Positions 33,301-45,672 are shown, counted from the stretch's first letter. The stretch: DNA of 64,000 bases from Limnanthes douglasii subsp. nivea (GCA_036936605.1 JAUPFV010000004.1:293736009-293800008), one strand, 5' to 3'. Numbers and translations are program-made. Notes: generated by a model from the sequence alone, not told the origin.

Positions 33301-34195
33301 CAACAAATACGCACAGAATAAATCCTTAAACTGACACAATAATCTGCAAACCAACGCTACAAAGTAAACCCCAAAAAATAACACATGAAACTTTATCTCA
33401 CGAGTTCATCTGCCCACCGATTTAAAAACCAATAACTGTTAAAAACTAATAACTTTTGATTTTCATCATAAAATTATACTTGGGCCAACCGTTTACACTA
33501 TCCAATATTTCAATAAAAAGATTTCCTTTATTAAAAAGTATAAATTGAATAAATACTATTTGTGGATGCCGAATAGGTGTTAGGTATCTAGACTCCTCCA
33601 TCACCATCGATTTTAGAGACTAATAATTACTCCATAATTTATTTATCAATTTTTGAAATTTATAGTAACATAAAAAAAAAAAAAACACCCTTTATTTTTA
33701 CCATCGGTTAAACATCGACTACATAAGACTCTCTCTACTCCTTCCTCCTACATCAATTAGGCTCTCACGACTCACTCTCCTCTGACTCCTCTTCCTCTGT
33801 TTTCTCTTTCTCTCTCTAGACGAAGACGAAGAGAGAGTCCCACTCCTCCCACTTAACACAGAAAGGTGACAAACACTCTTTAAGCTCCTCGACACCTTAA
33901 ATTTCCTCTTTTTCTTCTTTCATCAATTCCCCAACCCAAAGCATACTACTCCACCGAGTCAACTCACTCAACACTCACTCTTCTAACTACTCCCACCCGA
34001 GTTAACTCCCCGACCTTACCTCCTACAATGGCTACAAACCCATTTCATCTTCCACCCACTTAAGGTTCTTGAATCACCTATAATCCCAATTCCTGAACAA
34101 GACACTGCTTAAATTTTTCAAATTTCACATACTCTGACATTTCACAGAAACAGAGTCTAAAAAAAACTAATTTAGGAGCGAAAGGTTGTTTAGAG
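33301..34195 (+). promoter_or_regulatory. ABCB19 upstream and 5' leader region
   Basis: About 0.9 kb lies between the last LINE-like sequence and the ABCB19 start codon. It contains an A-run at 33672-33685 and a CT-rich tract at 33730-33860 (TCTCTCTACTCCTTCC and similar) of the kind often found in plant 5' leaders. No convincing TATA box stands out. The start context is AGAGATGGC with A at -3. I cannot locate the transcription start from the sequence alone. Confidence 0.45.
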
Positions 34196-37100
34196 ATGGC
34201 AGAAACAACGGAAACTAAGAATCACCCAGAAACAGCAGAGAAAAAACAAGACCAAAGCTTGTCTTTTTACGAACTATTCTCGTTCGCCGATAAGTATGAC
34301 TTGTTATTAATGAGCGTTGGTAGTCTCGGTGCCATTGTTCACGGTTCTTCTATGCCTGTGTTCTTCTTGCTCTTTGGTCAAATGGTTAATGGCTTTGGTC
34401 AAAACCAATCAGATTTGAACAAAATGACACAAGAAGTCTCAAAGGTAATCTCAAATTTCAACTTTAAAAAAAAAAATTAAAAATTTAGATCCAAGATCTG
34501 ATTTTTAAGTTTAATTTTTGTAATTTGGTGGTGTTGGTTTATTATTACAGTACGCACTTTCTTTCGTGTACCTGGGTTTGGTCGTGTGCTTATCATCATA
34601 TGCAGGTATGTCGATATCTAATCTTATCTCTAGATTTCTATTATTTTTGTATGAATAAAACAATGATACGGCATTAGTACATGGGTTCAAACTGGTCGGG
34701 AAGTGGTCCTTCAAAATATTTCTCTAATTATTTTCCATATTTACACAATTATTGTAGTACTACTACAACAACATTATTAAGTGTATAGTTTCAGTTTCAT
34801 GCTTCAGAATTTTTTTAGGTCCATAGAGACTGTCGTTCATTCTAACAATAAAAATTTGACCTTGATATTGATATTGATAGTGACCAGGAACAAGCCACAT
34901 GCTAAAATTGTGGCACATGAGGGTTTCTAGATCTTTTTTAACATTATCCAAGACTCCAATTTGGTCAATGTTTGCGCGATGTGTTTGTTTTGATTATGAA
35001 AAAACTAACAATGATTGAATAAACAACACAGAGATTGCTTGTTGGATGTACAGTGGTGAAAGACAAGTAAGCACATTGAGAAAGAAGTATCTTGAATCAG
35101 TTCTGAAACAAGATGTTGGTTTTTTCGACACCGATGCGAGAACCGGCGATATTGTTTTTAGTGTCTCGACCGATACTCTTCTTGTCCAAGATGCCATCAG
35201 CGAAAAAGTTCGCCTCCATACTTTTTTTCTTACTAGTACTAATTTCTGTCGAACATAATTTGATTCTGATGTTGTGTATAGGTTGGTAACTTCATACATT
35301 ATATGTCGACGTTTTTGGCCGGTTTAGTAGTTGGATTTGTGTCAGCATGGAGGTTGGCTTTACTAAGCATAGCGGTGATTCCGGGGATCGCGTTTGCTGG
35401 AGGATTATATGCTTATACTCTAACTGGGCTAACGTCGAAGAGCAGGGAATCGTATTCCAACGCAGGCATAATTGCTGAGCAGGTGAAGCCCTTTAGTCAC
35501 TTTTGGTTTTGGAGTACAAAGCGTGTGCTATACTATAATGTTTTGCGCTTTAAGTGAGCATGCTTGTCTGTCTAACTTTTGTTAAAGTAATGACAATCAT
35601 ATTTTGGAAGATGTTTATTTATTGTACTTAGTGGTCCAGATGATGTTTTAACTTTTGTTAAAGTAATTTCATAATTTTTTTTTAATATTATACTTGAGTA
35701 GGCCATTGCGCAAGTTCGAACAGTTTATTCGTATGTGGGGGAAAGCAAGGCGCTTGGTGTGTATTCAGATGCGATACAGAACACCCTTAAGCTCGGATAC
35801 AAAGCTGGGATGGCCAAAGGCTTAGGGCTAGGGTGTACGTACGGAATAGCATGCATGTCTTGGGCCTTAGTGTTTTGGTATGCCGGTGTCTTTATAAGGA
35901 GTGGCCAGACTGACGGAGGAAAAGCATTCACTGCCATCTTCTCTGCGATTGTCGGTGGAATGTAAGATATCAAAAACTCGCACTTCACTTTTTCTTATAT
36001 TAATTTAATGATGATAATATTTTTATCATAATTATTGTTACATACAGGAGTTTAGGCCAGTCGTTTTCGAATCTCGGGGCATTTAGCAAAGGTAAAGCAG
36101 CTGGATACAAGCTAATGGAGATGATAAATCAGAAACCTTCCATAGTTCAAGACCCGAAAAAGGGAAGTGTTTTGGAACAAGTTAACGGTGATATAGAATT
36201 CAAGGATGTAACTTTTTGCTACCCGTCTCGGCCTGACATTACCATCTTCAAAAACTTTTCGATTTTCTTCCCAGCTGGGAGGACTATTGCAGTTGTTGGT
36301 GGTAGTGGGTCAGGGAAAAGCACTGTAGTTTCACTAATAGAGAGATTTTACGATCCGAGCCAAGGTAATAGAGACAGATTTCACTAAAAGATAACATTTT
36401 TATGGATTTTTGTATGTTTATATTTTATCCAAATTTATGAGCAGGGCAAATTCTCATCGATAACGTAGACATAAAGACACTGCAGTTAAAATGGTTACGC
36501 GATCAAATTGGCCTGGTAAACCAAGAACCTGCTCTCTTCGCCACCACTATACTTGAAAACATACTCTATGGAAAGCCCGAGGCAACGATGGTTGAGGTGG
36601 AAGCTGCTACTTCAGCTGCAAATGCTCATAGCTTCATTACTTTTCTTCCTAACGGTTATAACACTCAGGTGCCTATCCCTAACTATGACTTTGTTTTCTT
36701 TGGCTCACTTAAAATAGATTTATCTATGCCTTTTTGCTCCTTTGCACCAAGTTTTCGACATCCTTAATCTTATAGTTGGTAAAACATTTGATTGTACCTT
36801 CACCTGAATATAATTATCAGGTCGGAGAAAGAGGAGTTCAACTCTCAGGTGGCCAAAAGCAAAGAATCGCTATTGCTAGAGCAATGTTAAAGGACCCCAA
36901 GATCCTCCTCCTTGATGAAGCTACAAGCGCGCTAGACGCAGGTTCAGAAAACATCGTTCAAGAAGCCTTAGACAGACTCATGATCGGAAGAACAACCGTA
37001 GTCGTTGCTCATCGGCTATCGACCATAAGAAATGTTGACAGCATTGCGGTTATACAACAAGGACAAGTTGTCGAGACAGGAACACACGAGGAACTAATCG

Positions 37101-39849
37101 CAAAGGCAGGAGCTTATGCTTCTTTAATCAGATTCCAAGAAATGGTTGGAAGCCGTGATTTTTCAAACCCATCTACTCGTCAATCACGTTCATCGCGCTT
37201 AAGCCATTCTCTATCGACAAAGTCTCTAAGCCTTCGATCTGGCAGTTTGAGAAACTTGAGCTATTCGTATAGTACGGGTGCTGACGGTCGTATAGAGATG
37301 ATCTCAAGTGCCGAAACAGAATTAAAAAATCCGGCACCACGTGGATATTTTGTGCGGCTACTCAAGTTGAACTCGCCAGAGTGGCCTTATTCAATGATGG
37401 GAGCTATCGGATCTATTCTATCTGGTTTTATTGGTCCGACATTTGCTCTTGTCATGAGCAACATGATTGAGGTTTTCTACTACACTGATTATGATTTGAT
37501 GGAAAGCAAGACAAAGGTGTATGTTTTCATTTTCATTGGAGCTGGAATTTACGCCGTTGCTGCGTATCTGATTCAGCATTACTTCTTCAGTATAATGGGA
37601 GAAAATCTCACTACTAGAGTTAGACGAATGATGCTTGCAGGTACACAAAGACACTCTCTTTACCTAAGTATAGACTTCATATCTCGGCAACTTTTAATGG
37701 TGTTTTATAAAAATGTACAGCAATTTTAGAAAATGAAGTTGGATGGTTTGACGAGGATGAGCACAACTCAAGTCTTTTAGCAGCTCGTTTGGCGACGGAT
37801 GCTGCTGACGTGAAATCCGCAATTGCCGAGAGGATATCCGTGATTCTTCAGAACATGACCTCCCTCCTTACTTCTTTTATTGTGGCTTTTATTGTCGAAT
37901 GGAGGGTTTCTCTTCTTATTTTGGCTACATTCCCTGTCCTTGTCCTCGCCAACTTTGCTCAGGTAAGCCTTATCAGCGCCACGACGATTATTAGACAATT
38001 CAGGTTCTTATGCCCGTTTTCATGTTCATTGACAGCGGAAACATGAAACATATGAAATGTTCATAAACCAAACATTCGACCAAATTTGTTATAATTTTCA
38101 ATAGAAATTTTCTACAAATTTTTTAGTCAAAACTTTATAACTGAAGAACATACATAATTTTGTCTTTTTAGAAAAAAGATACAAATTCCACACCTACATT
38201 CCGCCCATAATGGCAATGCCTCCAATTATTTATAGAATTTTCTCTGAGATGCTAGTATTTACCTAGTAGTAGATTGTGGCATGTCATATCAGTTTCCTGT
38301 GCCAATATCTATGGTTATTGTGCGCTGAAGATTGTCAGATTATGGCAGTATCTACTGTGCCATTAAAGGCTTTGCCAGGGTCAGTAATGAGTCCTAGTAT
38401 TAATATTGGTTGTCTTTTACTGAAGCACTGCTCTAAATTTTTGCTCAGTCTTGTGTATAATTGGTGCTAACTAAGACCTACTTCTCAACATAATGAACAC
38501 TATTCCTAGCAGGCCCTACCTTTTTGAAGCTATAGGACAAATTATTAAGTGAACTAGCACAACTTGTTAAGACATTTAGTGTCTGAGACATTATCTATCT
38601 ACTTATACATTTGTTTTTTCTGATGATTTGTGGTGGATAGCAACTTTCACTCAAGGGTTTTGCTGGAGACACAGCCAAAGCACATGCAAAGACTAGCATG
38701 ATAGCCGGGGAAGGTGTAAGTAACATAAGAACAGTTGCTGCCTTCAATGCGCAAAACAAAATCTTGTCTTTGTTCTGCCATGAGCTCCGAGTCCCTCAGC
38801 TCCTAAGCCTAAGGCGTAGCCAAACAGCCGGCTCACTCTTTGGTGTCTCACAGCTGGCTCTGTATGCCTCCGAAGCTCTCATTCTCTGGTACGGTGCGCA
38901 TTTAGTAGGCCAAGGTGTATCCACCTTCTCAAAGGTGTTTAAAGTATTCGTGGTCCTCGTTGTCACAGCAAATTCAGTTGCCGAAACTGTTAGTCTTGCT
39001 CCCGAGATTGTAAGGGGCGGTGAATCTGTCGGCTCTGTCTTTTCCATTTTAGATCGGTCCACGAGGATTGACCCAGATGATCCCGAGGCCGAGATGGTCG
39101 AAACCCTCCGTGGAGATATCGAATTCAGACGTGTCGATTTTGCATACCCATCGAGGCCTGATATTGTGGTGTTCAAAGACCTCAATCTTAGGATCCGTGC
39201 TGGCCGGAGCCAAGCACTTGTTGGGACAAGTGGATGTGGCAAGAGTTCAGTGATAGCGTTAATCGAGAGATTCTACGATCCAACGGGAGGAAAAGTCATG
39301 ATCGACGGAAAAGATATAAGGCGGCTGAACTTGAAATCTCTTAGACTTAAAATAGGATTAGTACAACAAGAACCTGTCTTGTTTGCCTCGAGCATTTTCG
39401 ACAACATTGCGTATGGCAAAGCTGGTGCTACCGAGACAGAAGTGATGGAAGCAGCCCGTGCAGCTAACGTGCATGGGTTCGTTAGCGGGTTACCTGAGGG
39501 ATACAGAACATCTGTTGGAGAAAGAGGGATTCAACTCTCAGGTGGACAGAAACAAAGAATTGCTATTGCCCGGGCAGTGCTGAAAAATCCGGCCATCCTC
39601 TTACTTGACGAGGCAACGAGTGCTCTTGATGCTGAATCAGAATGTGTGTTGCAAGAAGCACTAGAGAGGTTAATGAGGGGTCGAACAACGGTGCTTGTGG
39701 CTCACAGATTATCTACAATAAGAGGGGTAGATACTATTAGTGTTGTACAAGATGGACGGATTGTTGAACAAGGCAGCCACAGTGAGCTGGTTGCTCGGCC
39801 TGATGGGGCATATTTTAGACTCTTGCAGCTACAGAACCACCGCGTATAA
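34196..39849 (+). CDS. ABCB19: ABC transporter B family member 19 (auxin efflux), ten exons
   Basis: Plasma-membrane full-size ABC exporter that moves auxin out of cells in polar transport (family knowledge for Arabidopsis ABCB19/PGP19). Exons: 34196-34444, 34551-34605, 35032-35207, 35282-35482, 35702-35961, 36048-36364, 36445-36668, 36821-37640, 37721-37962, 38641-39849. All introns are GT-AG; the joined CDS is 3753 bp, 1250 residues plus stop, close to the 1252 I recall for Arabidopsis. Domains: TMD1 about 40-320; NBD1 with Walker [10 protein letters not shown] about 398-406, signature LSGGQ 502-506, Walker B LLLDE ending E527, H-loop H558; serine-rich linker about 590-660; TMD2 about 690-970; NBD2 with GTSGCGKSS 1043-1051, LSGGQ 1147-1151, DE 1171-1172, H1203. 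No stop or frameshift. The exon 3 donor is unusual (AAA/GTTCGC). It is the only intact gene here, close to LINE debris upstream and element B 371 bp downstream. Confidence 0.95.
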
Positions 39850-40214
39850 AATGGGATGTTTTGTTTCGATAGTAATTACTTGATCTTTTACTTTGGTGGA
39901 CTTCACTTGTTTTGGTTTTTTTTACTTCAGATAATAGTTTGTAGATATGTTGGAATTTCTGAGACTTGTATGTACTGATCTATTTTCAATTGGGAAGCAT
40001 GTTTTTAACAACATTAGCACTCAAAAAAAGAGATGATACATTTTAAACTTCATGTATTGTGAGGATTGCCAATAGCCGCCCTTGGGGGCGTTTCTTTCTT
40101 GAAAACCTTTTTGTTTGGCATTTTCTAAAACAGCTAGAGGATATAAATCAGATCAGAAAGTGGTAAAAAAAGTTTCTCATTTTTTATATTTATCCAAGTT
40201 TATATATATAATTG
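39850..40214 (+). other. ABCB19 3' untranslated and flanking region
   Basis: T-rich sequence follows the TAA (39847-39849). No canonical AATAAA is obvious; GATAATAG and TTGTAT-type elements around 39930-39970 are possible polyadenylation signals. The region ends at the target-site duplication of element B. Confidence 0.5.
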
Positions 40215-40219
40215 ATAAT
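40215..40219. repeat. Target-site duplication ATAAT, left copy (element B)
   Basis: ATAAT directly precedes the left LTR (TGATTGTTTG) and recurs after the right LTR at 44881-44885. The sequence is AT-rich, so the match alone is weak, but it coincides exactly with the TG...CA ends of both LTRs. Confidence 0.8.
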
Positions 40220-40608
40220 TGATTGTTTGAAAGATTTTTTAAACGAATTATCTATCTAAGCTATAAGCTATGTTTATTGGAAAATATTTACGGAGAAAAA
40301 CATGAGAAAGTAGAAACCAACAAAAGTAATAATAAAATAATGGTTGAGTAATGGTCGATCTTTATTTTTAAAACGGTGTTTATTTTTCATAGATTAAGAG
40401 GTGGGTTTATAAATTACATGATTACTCTTTTTTATGGTCTCCTTATCCTAGTATTTTACCAATTACAACCATAATTGTTATTTATTACACAAGCCTCCAT
40501 CAATGTTACACATTTGTTCGGTTTCTTTTACAAGATTTTTATAAAGCCAAATTATCTTGGTTATATAACCGATTTGACTATTATTCCAAATAAATCTCCC
40601 CCTTATCA
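40220..40608 (-). repeat. Element B left LTR (3' LTR)
   Basis: It starts TGATTGTTTGAAAGATT and ends CCCCCTTATCA on the plus strand. Shared text with the right LTR includes ATTATCTATCTAAGC, TTACATGATTAC and GATTTGACTATT. It is 371 bp from the ABCB19 stop codon and its element-sense direction points at that gene. GACTTGGGGACTAC on the minus strand just inside is the polypurine tract. Confidence 0.85.
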
Positions 40609-41083
40609 GTAGTCCCCAAGTCCTTGCGAAGATATTCGAGCGATGAGTTAAATGGGAAGCGTCGGAGATATCCGGTCTCTTCTTCCTTACGTTTCTCGTA
40701 AGATTATGACATCATCGATTACATTGCTGACTTCATAATTACGCATTCCACATTTTTGCTTAAACCCACGTGTCAAGATAATTTTTGACAGATGACGCGT
40801 GCACTACTTCTAGTCCACGTGTCAAACAATTTTTGACTAACGACATGTGCACTGCTTCTAGTCCACGTGTTAATTACTTTTTGACACATGCGTGCATGCC
40901 TTCCAAAACGACTTGTGGGTGATTAGGTGTGTCAAAAAAATCTTACACTTCTCAACACGCGTGAACTTCAAATCATAGGTAGAATGGCTACCAGACTCTT
41001 CATCTTTTCTATGGATTCATCACCTAATGAAAACCTTTCATCTACTTGGGCCTTCGTAACCGTTGGGAACCTAATCTTTTGCC

Positions 41084-41090
41084 TATAAAT
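41084..41090 (+). promoter_or_regulatory. TATA box of the lost element B aORF
   Basis: TATAAAT followed by ACCCAAACACTTC lies in the equivalent place and orientation to the aORF promoters of elements A and C. A purine-rich leader (GATAGAGGAATC, AAAGAGAAAAAG) follows. The gene it should drive is nearly all deleted. Confidence 0.55.
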
Positions 41091-41149
41091 ACCCAAACAC
41101 TTCATATATTGCAATTATTCGTTTCCTAGTTTTAAGGATAGAGGAATCT

Positions 41150-41640
41150 TATAGAAAGAGAAAAAGATTTAATACTACATTAAATATTCTCCTCCACAAT
41201 TCTTAGATTGATTTTCAATAGGTCAGAGAGTCGAGGAGAGAAGAACAACCGATTTAGACGAGTAGCCAAAACCACTTCAAATTGTCAAAACTACATACTA
41301 CGGTCGGTGGCTTCCAGTCAAGAAGCAATCTGAGGCGGCAAGAACTGCGAGTTTAGACGAGTAGCCCAAACCACTTCAAATTGTCCAAAAGTTCTTCGTC
41401 TGCCTCATCGAAAGATAGTCTGAAAGTACCCTTTCGGGTTAAGGGGCATTTATTTAATCTTTTTATATTCTTTGCGAACGGGTTGTGCCTTCACACTTTA
41501 GTAAAGTCCTTGCACCATCGAGGCATTTTGTACTTTGCATGTTTTATTAATAGAAGTGCTCATATTCGCATAATGTTTTCTTACTCAACTTTTATATGTC
41601 AAAATAATTTTTAAAAATTTTCATCGATCGAATTTTATTG
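41150..41640 (+). pseudogene. Element B: stub of the antisense aORF
   Basis: Only a leader-like part and a 3'-UTR-like part remain. A 40-bp segment (GATTTAGACGAGTAGCC...) at 41252-41290 recurs at 41351-41390. The stretch AAAGTCCTTGCACC near 41500 resembles the 3' untranslated repeat AAAGTCCTTGGATGG of the element C aORF. The frame 41381-41614 has no recognisable domain. The Transposase_28-like and coiled-coil parts are absent. Confidence 0.45.
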
Positions 41641-41925
41641 GAGGACCCTCCTGATCGATAAACAAATGATTGTTGACCAACATTTGTTGTAAGACCCTTT
41701 CGATCCAAAAATAAAAGTTTATTGACCAATATATGTTAGAATACCCTTATGGTCCAAAAGTAAAAGATTGTTGACCAATAGTCGTTGGAAGACCCTTATG
41801 GTCCAAAAATAAAAGATTATCGACCAACATTCGTTGGAAGACCCTTCCGCTCCATAAATAAAATATTATTGACCAACATTAACAAACCCTTCCAGTCTAA
41901 AAATAAAAAATTGTAGAATTATTTT
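41640..41925 (-). repeat. 50-bp hairpin tandem repeat (element B copy)
   Basis: Five to six diverged units of about 48-52 bp in reverse orientation to the block at 3701-3952. In element sense a unit reads GGACCATAAGGGTCTTCCAA followed by CGACTATTGGTC, again with a GACC...GGTC stem and a CCAA...TTGG stem. One unit uses GATC...GGTC. Element B is on the minus strand and element A on the plus strand, so the repeats have the same orientation relative to pol in both. Confidence 0.88.
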
Positions 41926-42064
41926 ATAAATGGTAAAGAAATATTATATATAAGTCGGTTATATAGGCACCTCGCTAAAACCTTCCGGCGCCACCAGAGT
42001 AGGAAAGAGTATGCCATCGATCTTTACACAAGTTTAAACTTATATACAAACTTTCACATTCATT

Positions 42065-43360
42065 CCAAAAACAACTTAAGGTGTTCGATATTCCATGGGT
42101 GATGAAGATCCCTTCCTTCTTTATCTTTGAGTCGATACGTCCTCGACTTAAACTTCTCAGCTACTATGTACAAGTCCTCCCAGTTTGGTTATAACTTGCA
42201 AAGTTGTTTGTCTTTAGTATGCAAAAATATTTTCCTCAGAATCTTGTCTCATATCTTGAATTCCCGTCGTCTAACTTTAGAGGCGTATATGCTTCTTATT
42301 AAAGTTTGGTAGTGAAAATAATTTAACATGCTTGCCTTTTTTTCCTCAATTAGGTCTAACTATGCACGCTTCCCTTATTGTTAACATCCTCGGAATATTC
42401 ACTGATTCGATACGAGGGGAAAATAGCTTTGGATTGTGATACATCATCCATATCATAGACTAATGCAAATGGAGATTATTGAGTTGTTTTTCGAGGGGTG
42501 GTTCAATATGCCCATAAAACTTCTTGTAAGTAATGTGGCCATTTTCCAGCCTTTCCTTCCAAATTATTTTTGAGCTCATCAAGAATTTTCTGATTCATCA
42601 CCTCAACTTGGTTGTTTGCTTGCGGATGAAACAATTCTAAGAAGCATTGGTTTATTCTTTTAGACGAACAAAAAGCCCTTATATCTTTATTGTCAAACTG
42701 TTTCCCGTTTTCCATCATTATTCTCCTCGGAACACCAAAGCGACAACAAATATTGGAGAAAATAAACTTAATTACATCTTTTGCTTTTGTTCATGTCAAT
42801 GGTTCAACTTCCACCCACTTAGAAAAACACTCTACCGCGACTACTATTGTCTGTCGTCCCCCAAAATGCCATCGGTAGAGGTACGACCAAGTCAATACTC
42901 CATCAATCAAAATGTAATGCCTCAGATATTGATTCAAGAGGTACTCCTGGTACGTGGATTGTGTTAGCAAATCTTTGGCAAGTATCACATCTCTTAACCA
43001 ATTTTTTGGCATCAAAAGTAATCGTGTGCCAATATTATCCAGCCAAGAGAACTCTTCGTATCTAAGTCGTGTATCCATAATGCGTAGACCCTTCCCCATA
43101 TGTAATTTGGATAATATGATATATGATTCATTTCTTCCAAGACATCAAATCAAAGGCCCGGTAAAATATTGTTTATATAAGATGTCCCCAAGTACCACAT
43201 AACCATGTGTCTTGAACCTTATTTTCTTTGTTATTTCTTAACCAACTGACATAATTTACTAACTAAAAATTCTTTGATGTCATGCCTCCAATATTTTTTG
43301 ATACTTGTAAAAATTGGAAAAACTTCAACTGATCTTTCCACCCATTCGGATCCCTTTGTT
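42065..43360 (-). pseudogene. Element B integrase remnant
   Basis: Fragments in order along the minus strand: a zinc-finger region with NWLRDVILAKDL (42990-43100), VVAVECFSKWVEVEPL (normally VAIDYFSKWIEA, the first aspartate replaced), NGKQFDNKDIRAFC (second aspartate region, 42650-42718), HPQANNQVEVMNQKILDEL with the glutamate, and LQEVLWAY. The C-terminal part ends near 42065 with a phrase like HPWNIEHLKLFLE, as in element C. Stops and shifts abound. Confidence 0.8.
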
Positions 43361-43371
43361 ATCGAAGGATT

Positions 43372-44330
43372 TTATTGTGTAAGAATCCAAGGACGGTCTT
43401 CGTAATATGTAGCTGTAGCCAGAGAATCAACCACAAAATTATTAGCCTTATGAACATGTTCATATTTGATGCTTTCAAAGACAACTACTAAGGCCCTTAA
43501 TGCTCTCAAATAATTCATTAAGGTGATATTTTCTAGCCTGAGAATGGCCAGACGCATGATTTATAAAACGTTACGAGTCATTTACTAACTTAACAGTTTT
43601 TGCTCCACAAATGTGAGCAAGTTTTAACCCCCGCCAAAGCAATTTCATACTCTGCATCATTATTCGATGCTCAAAACCCAAAACGTATAGCTTGATACAT
43701 AACAATACCATCCGGAAAAACCAACTGAACCCCTGCCCCACATCCCGATGCACTTGATCTTTTATTTGTTCGGATTATCCATTATGCCTAAATATTTTCT
43801 TCATTTACTTCCATCTCTGGTCGATCGAAATGAAACTGGACTAAAAAAACTTATAAAGCTTGTGTTTTGATTGCAGTTAGGGGTTTAATTTGGAGGTTAA
43901 AATCACCTAATTCCACAGACCATTTAGTCATTTTACCTGACATATCAGGTCTTTGTAGCATGCTTTTCATCAAAAAAGATATCTGAACAATAATAGAATG
44001 AGCCTAAAAATAAAGTCTCATTTTCCGAGCTGCAGTAACCAAAGCAAGGGCTAGCTTTTCTAACTTCAAATACTTCGTTTTCACATCTAAAAGACTTTTA
44101 CTGACATAGTACACTAGTCATGGGAAATTATCTACCTCTTGAATCAAAACAATGCTCACGGCATAATCCGACACCGTTACGCAGATGTACACTTTATCTC
44201 ACGGACTAGGCTTTGTCAAGATTTTTGGGGAGGATAGATACATTTTAATTCAAACAAACACTACTAAAGCAGACTTCTCGAGTAGCTTCTCGGCATATTG
44301 ATCATCATTATTTCGTTCCTTCACTATCTA
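43372..44330 (-). pseudogene. Element B RNase H and end of RT
   Basis: Readable parts are AHICGAKTVKLVNDS (C has ALICGAKRVRLMSDS), YEHVHKANNFVVDSLATATY (C has YEHIPQTENTLADFLATIAY) and, further right, decayed RT-thumb and first-RNase-H text near 43900-44200. RT palm, protease and gag are missing between about 44330 and the PBS at 44499. The element could only move, if ever, with proteins supplied by others. Confidence 0.75.
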
Positions 44331-44479
44331 CTCTTTGGTAGGGTGACCTCCAGATGAGTTTCTTATCAGAAGACTATAATTGCTAACATTTGGCTCTCCT
44401 AGCATTCATGTATCCATTTCTTTAAATTGTTTGACAATACAATAGTGGGTTTCGAAAAACAATTCCGGGTACCAATCGT

Positions 44480-44880
44480 TTTCCCACATACGGCGCCAAT
44501 GATATTTCCAAAAATTTCTTATAAGGATTATCTATCTAAGCTATGTTTGGAGGATAATATTTAGAGAGAGAAACACAAGAAAGATAGAAAGAGAAAGTGA
44601 CAAAAGAAATAATAATGCAATGATTGAGTAATGATTGATCCACTTTCCTCAAAATGGGTGTTGCTTTATATAGTGCAAGATGTGGTTTCATAAGTTACAT
44701 GATTACCCTATTTTATGGTCTCCCCACCCCAGTAAATTAGTAATTCATGATTATTTAATACCGAAGGCCCCCTTAATGTTACATATTTGTTGGGATTATT
44801 TTACAAGACTTTTTTAAAAGCCAAATATCTCATTTATTTAAACGATTTGACTATTCTTCCAAATATTCTTCCCATTATCA
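44480..44880 (-). repeat. Element B right LTR (5' LTR) with primer-binding site
   Basis: LTR proper is 44500-44880 (TGATATTTCC...CCCATTATCA on the plus strand; TGATA/TATCA form a terminal inverted repeat). The PBS at 44480-44499 reads TTGGCGCCGTATGTGGGAAA on the minus strand, the TGGCGCC type common in Tat and Athila elements. A TATATAAAG motif lies near 44670 on the minus strand. TSD ATAAT follows at 44881-44885. Confidence 0.85.
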
Positions 44881-44885
44881 ATAAT

Positions 44886-44967
44886 AAATAATATTTTGAT
44901 ATTATGTACAAGTGTTATATTTAGATTTTTGGGCTTTTTTCGTGTCTGTACATAATCTTTTTAGTTG

Positions 44968-45022
<55 letters not shown>

Positions 45023-45667
45023 TTTTTTGTATTTGAATTTTGATAAGTATTGTTAGTTTGATCACGATGGTTTTGATATTTTGAGTAAAATTTTGTACTG
45101 TTTGCGCTTGTGATAGTTAATGGTGTTTTAATAGAGTTACTGTTAAGTTTTAATAAAGACTAATGATAATGACTTATTGTAAATTATTAGTGTTGGATTA
45201 GATTAAAAAATTAAAGTTAAAATTTCAGTTTAGTTTTGATAGGGTGTCATTAAAGTTCAACATCGATTAGACATGAGAAAGATTAATAACATATAAGTAA
45301 GAACATATCGCAATTATATTAGAAGTTTTTTGGAAGTGGACCAAAAGAAAAGTCATGCGGGTCTCCGACACAAAATACTGAATCGATACTTGTACCAAAA
45401 GATGACGTGATTCATAAAACCATATTTTAAATGTTTATCTCTCACATCATATATATCTAACAGCTATTTATCTCTCATGAAAAATATGGTGCTCAGAAAA
45501 CTATTACGTCACGCCACACATTGTATATCAATATCTATTTTTCATCCAATCCTTTAAATTAAAGCTAATCAACAAAAATAACTACTAATCCATCAATATA
45601 ACAAATTTCATAAATAGCAAATTCTAAATAATATAAATATCTAATTAATTTTAAAAAATTTAATTTA
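44886..45667. other. AT-rich spacer with a (TA)n microsatellite
   Basis: A perfect TA dinucleotide run of about 25 repeats lies at 44970-45019. Otherwise the sequence is AT-rich without coding or repeat signals. Confidence 0.6.
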
Positions 45668-45672
45668 CACAA

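Larger units (their letters stand above)
40220..44880 (-). mobile_element. Element B: Tat-like Ty3/gypsy element, internally deleted
   Basis: LTRs at 40220-40608 and 44500-44880, TSD ATAAT, and a PBS at 44480-44499 (TGGCGCCGTATGTGGG on the minus strand) define the element at 4.66 kb. It keeps the end of RT, RNase H and integrase (42065-44330), the 50-bp hairpin repeats and the promoter region of the antisense aORF, but gag, protease, the RT front and the aORF body are gone. The two LTRs are clearly diverged from each other, more than those of element C, so this insertion is older. Confidence 0.88.

Noticed and set aside
37963..38640. Long intron 9 of ABCB19 as a site of a hidden gene (frame 38276-38470)
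   Set aside because: No motif or repeat found; the flanking exons join in frame across it.
40924..41100. TATAAAT near 41084 as a promoter of a host gene
   Set aside because: It lies inside element B between its LTR and repeat block, at the aORF promoter position seen in A and C.
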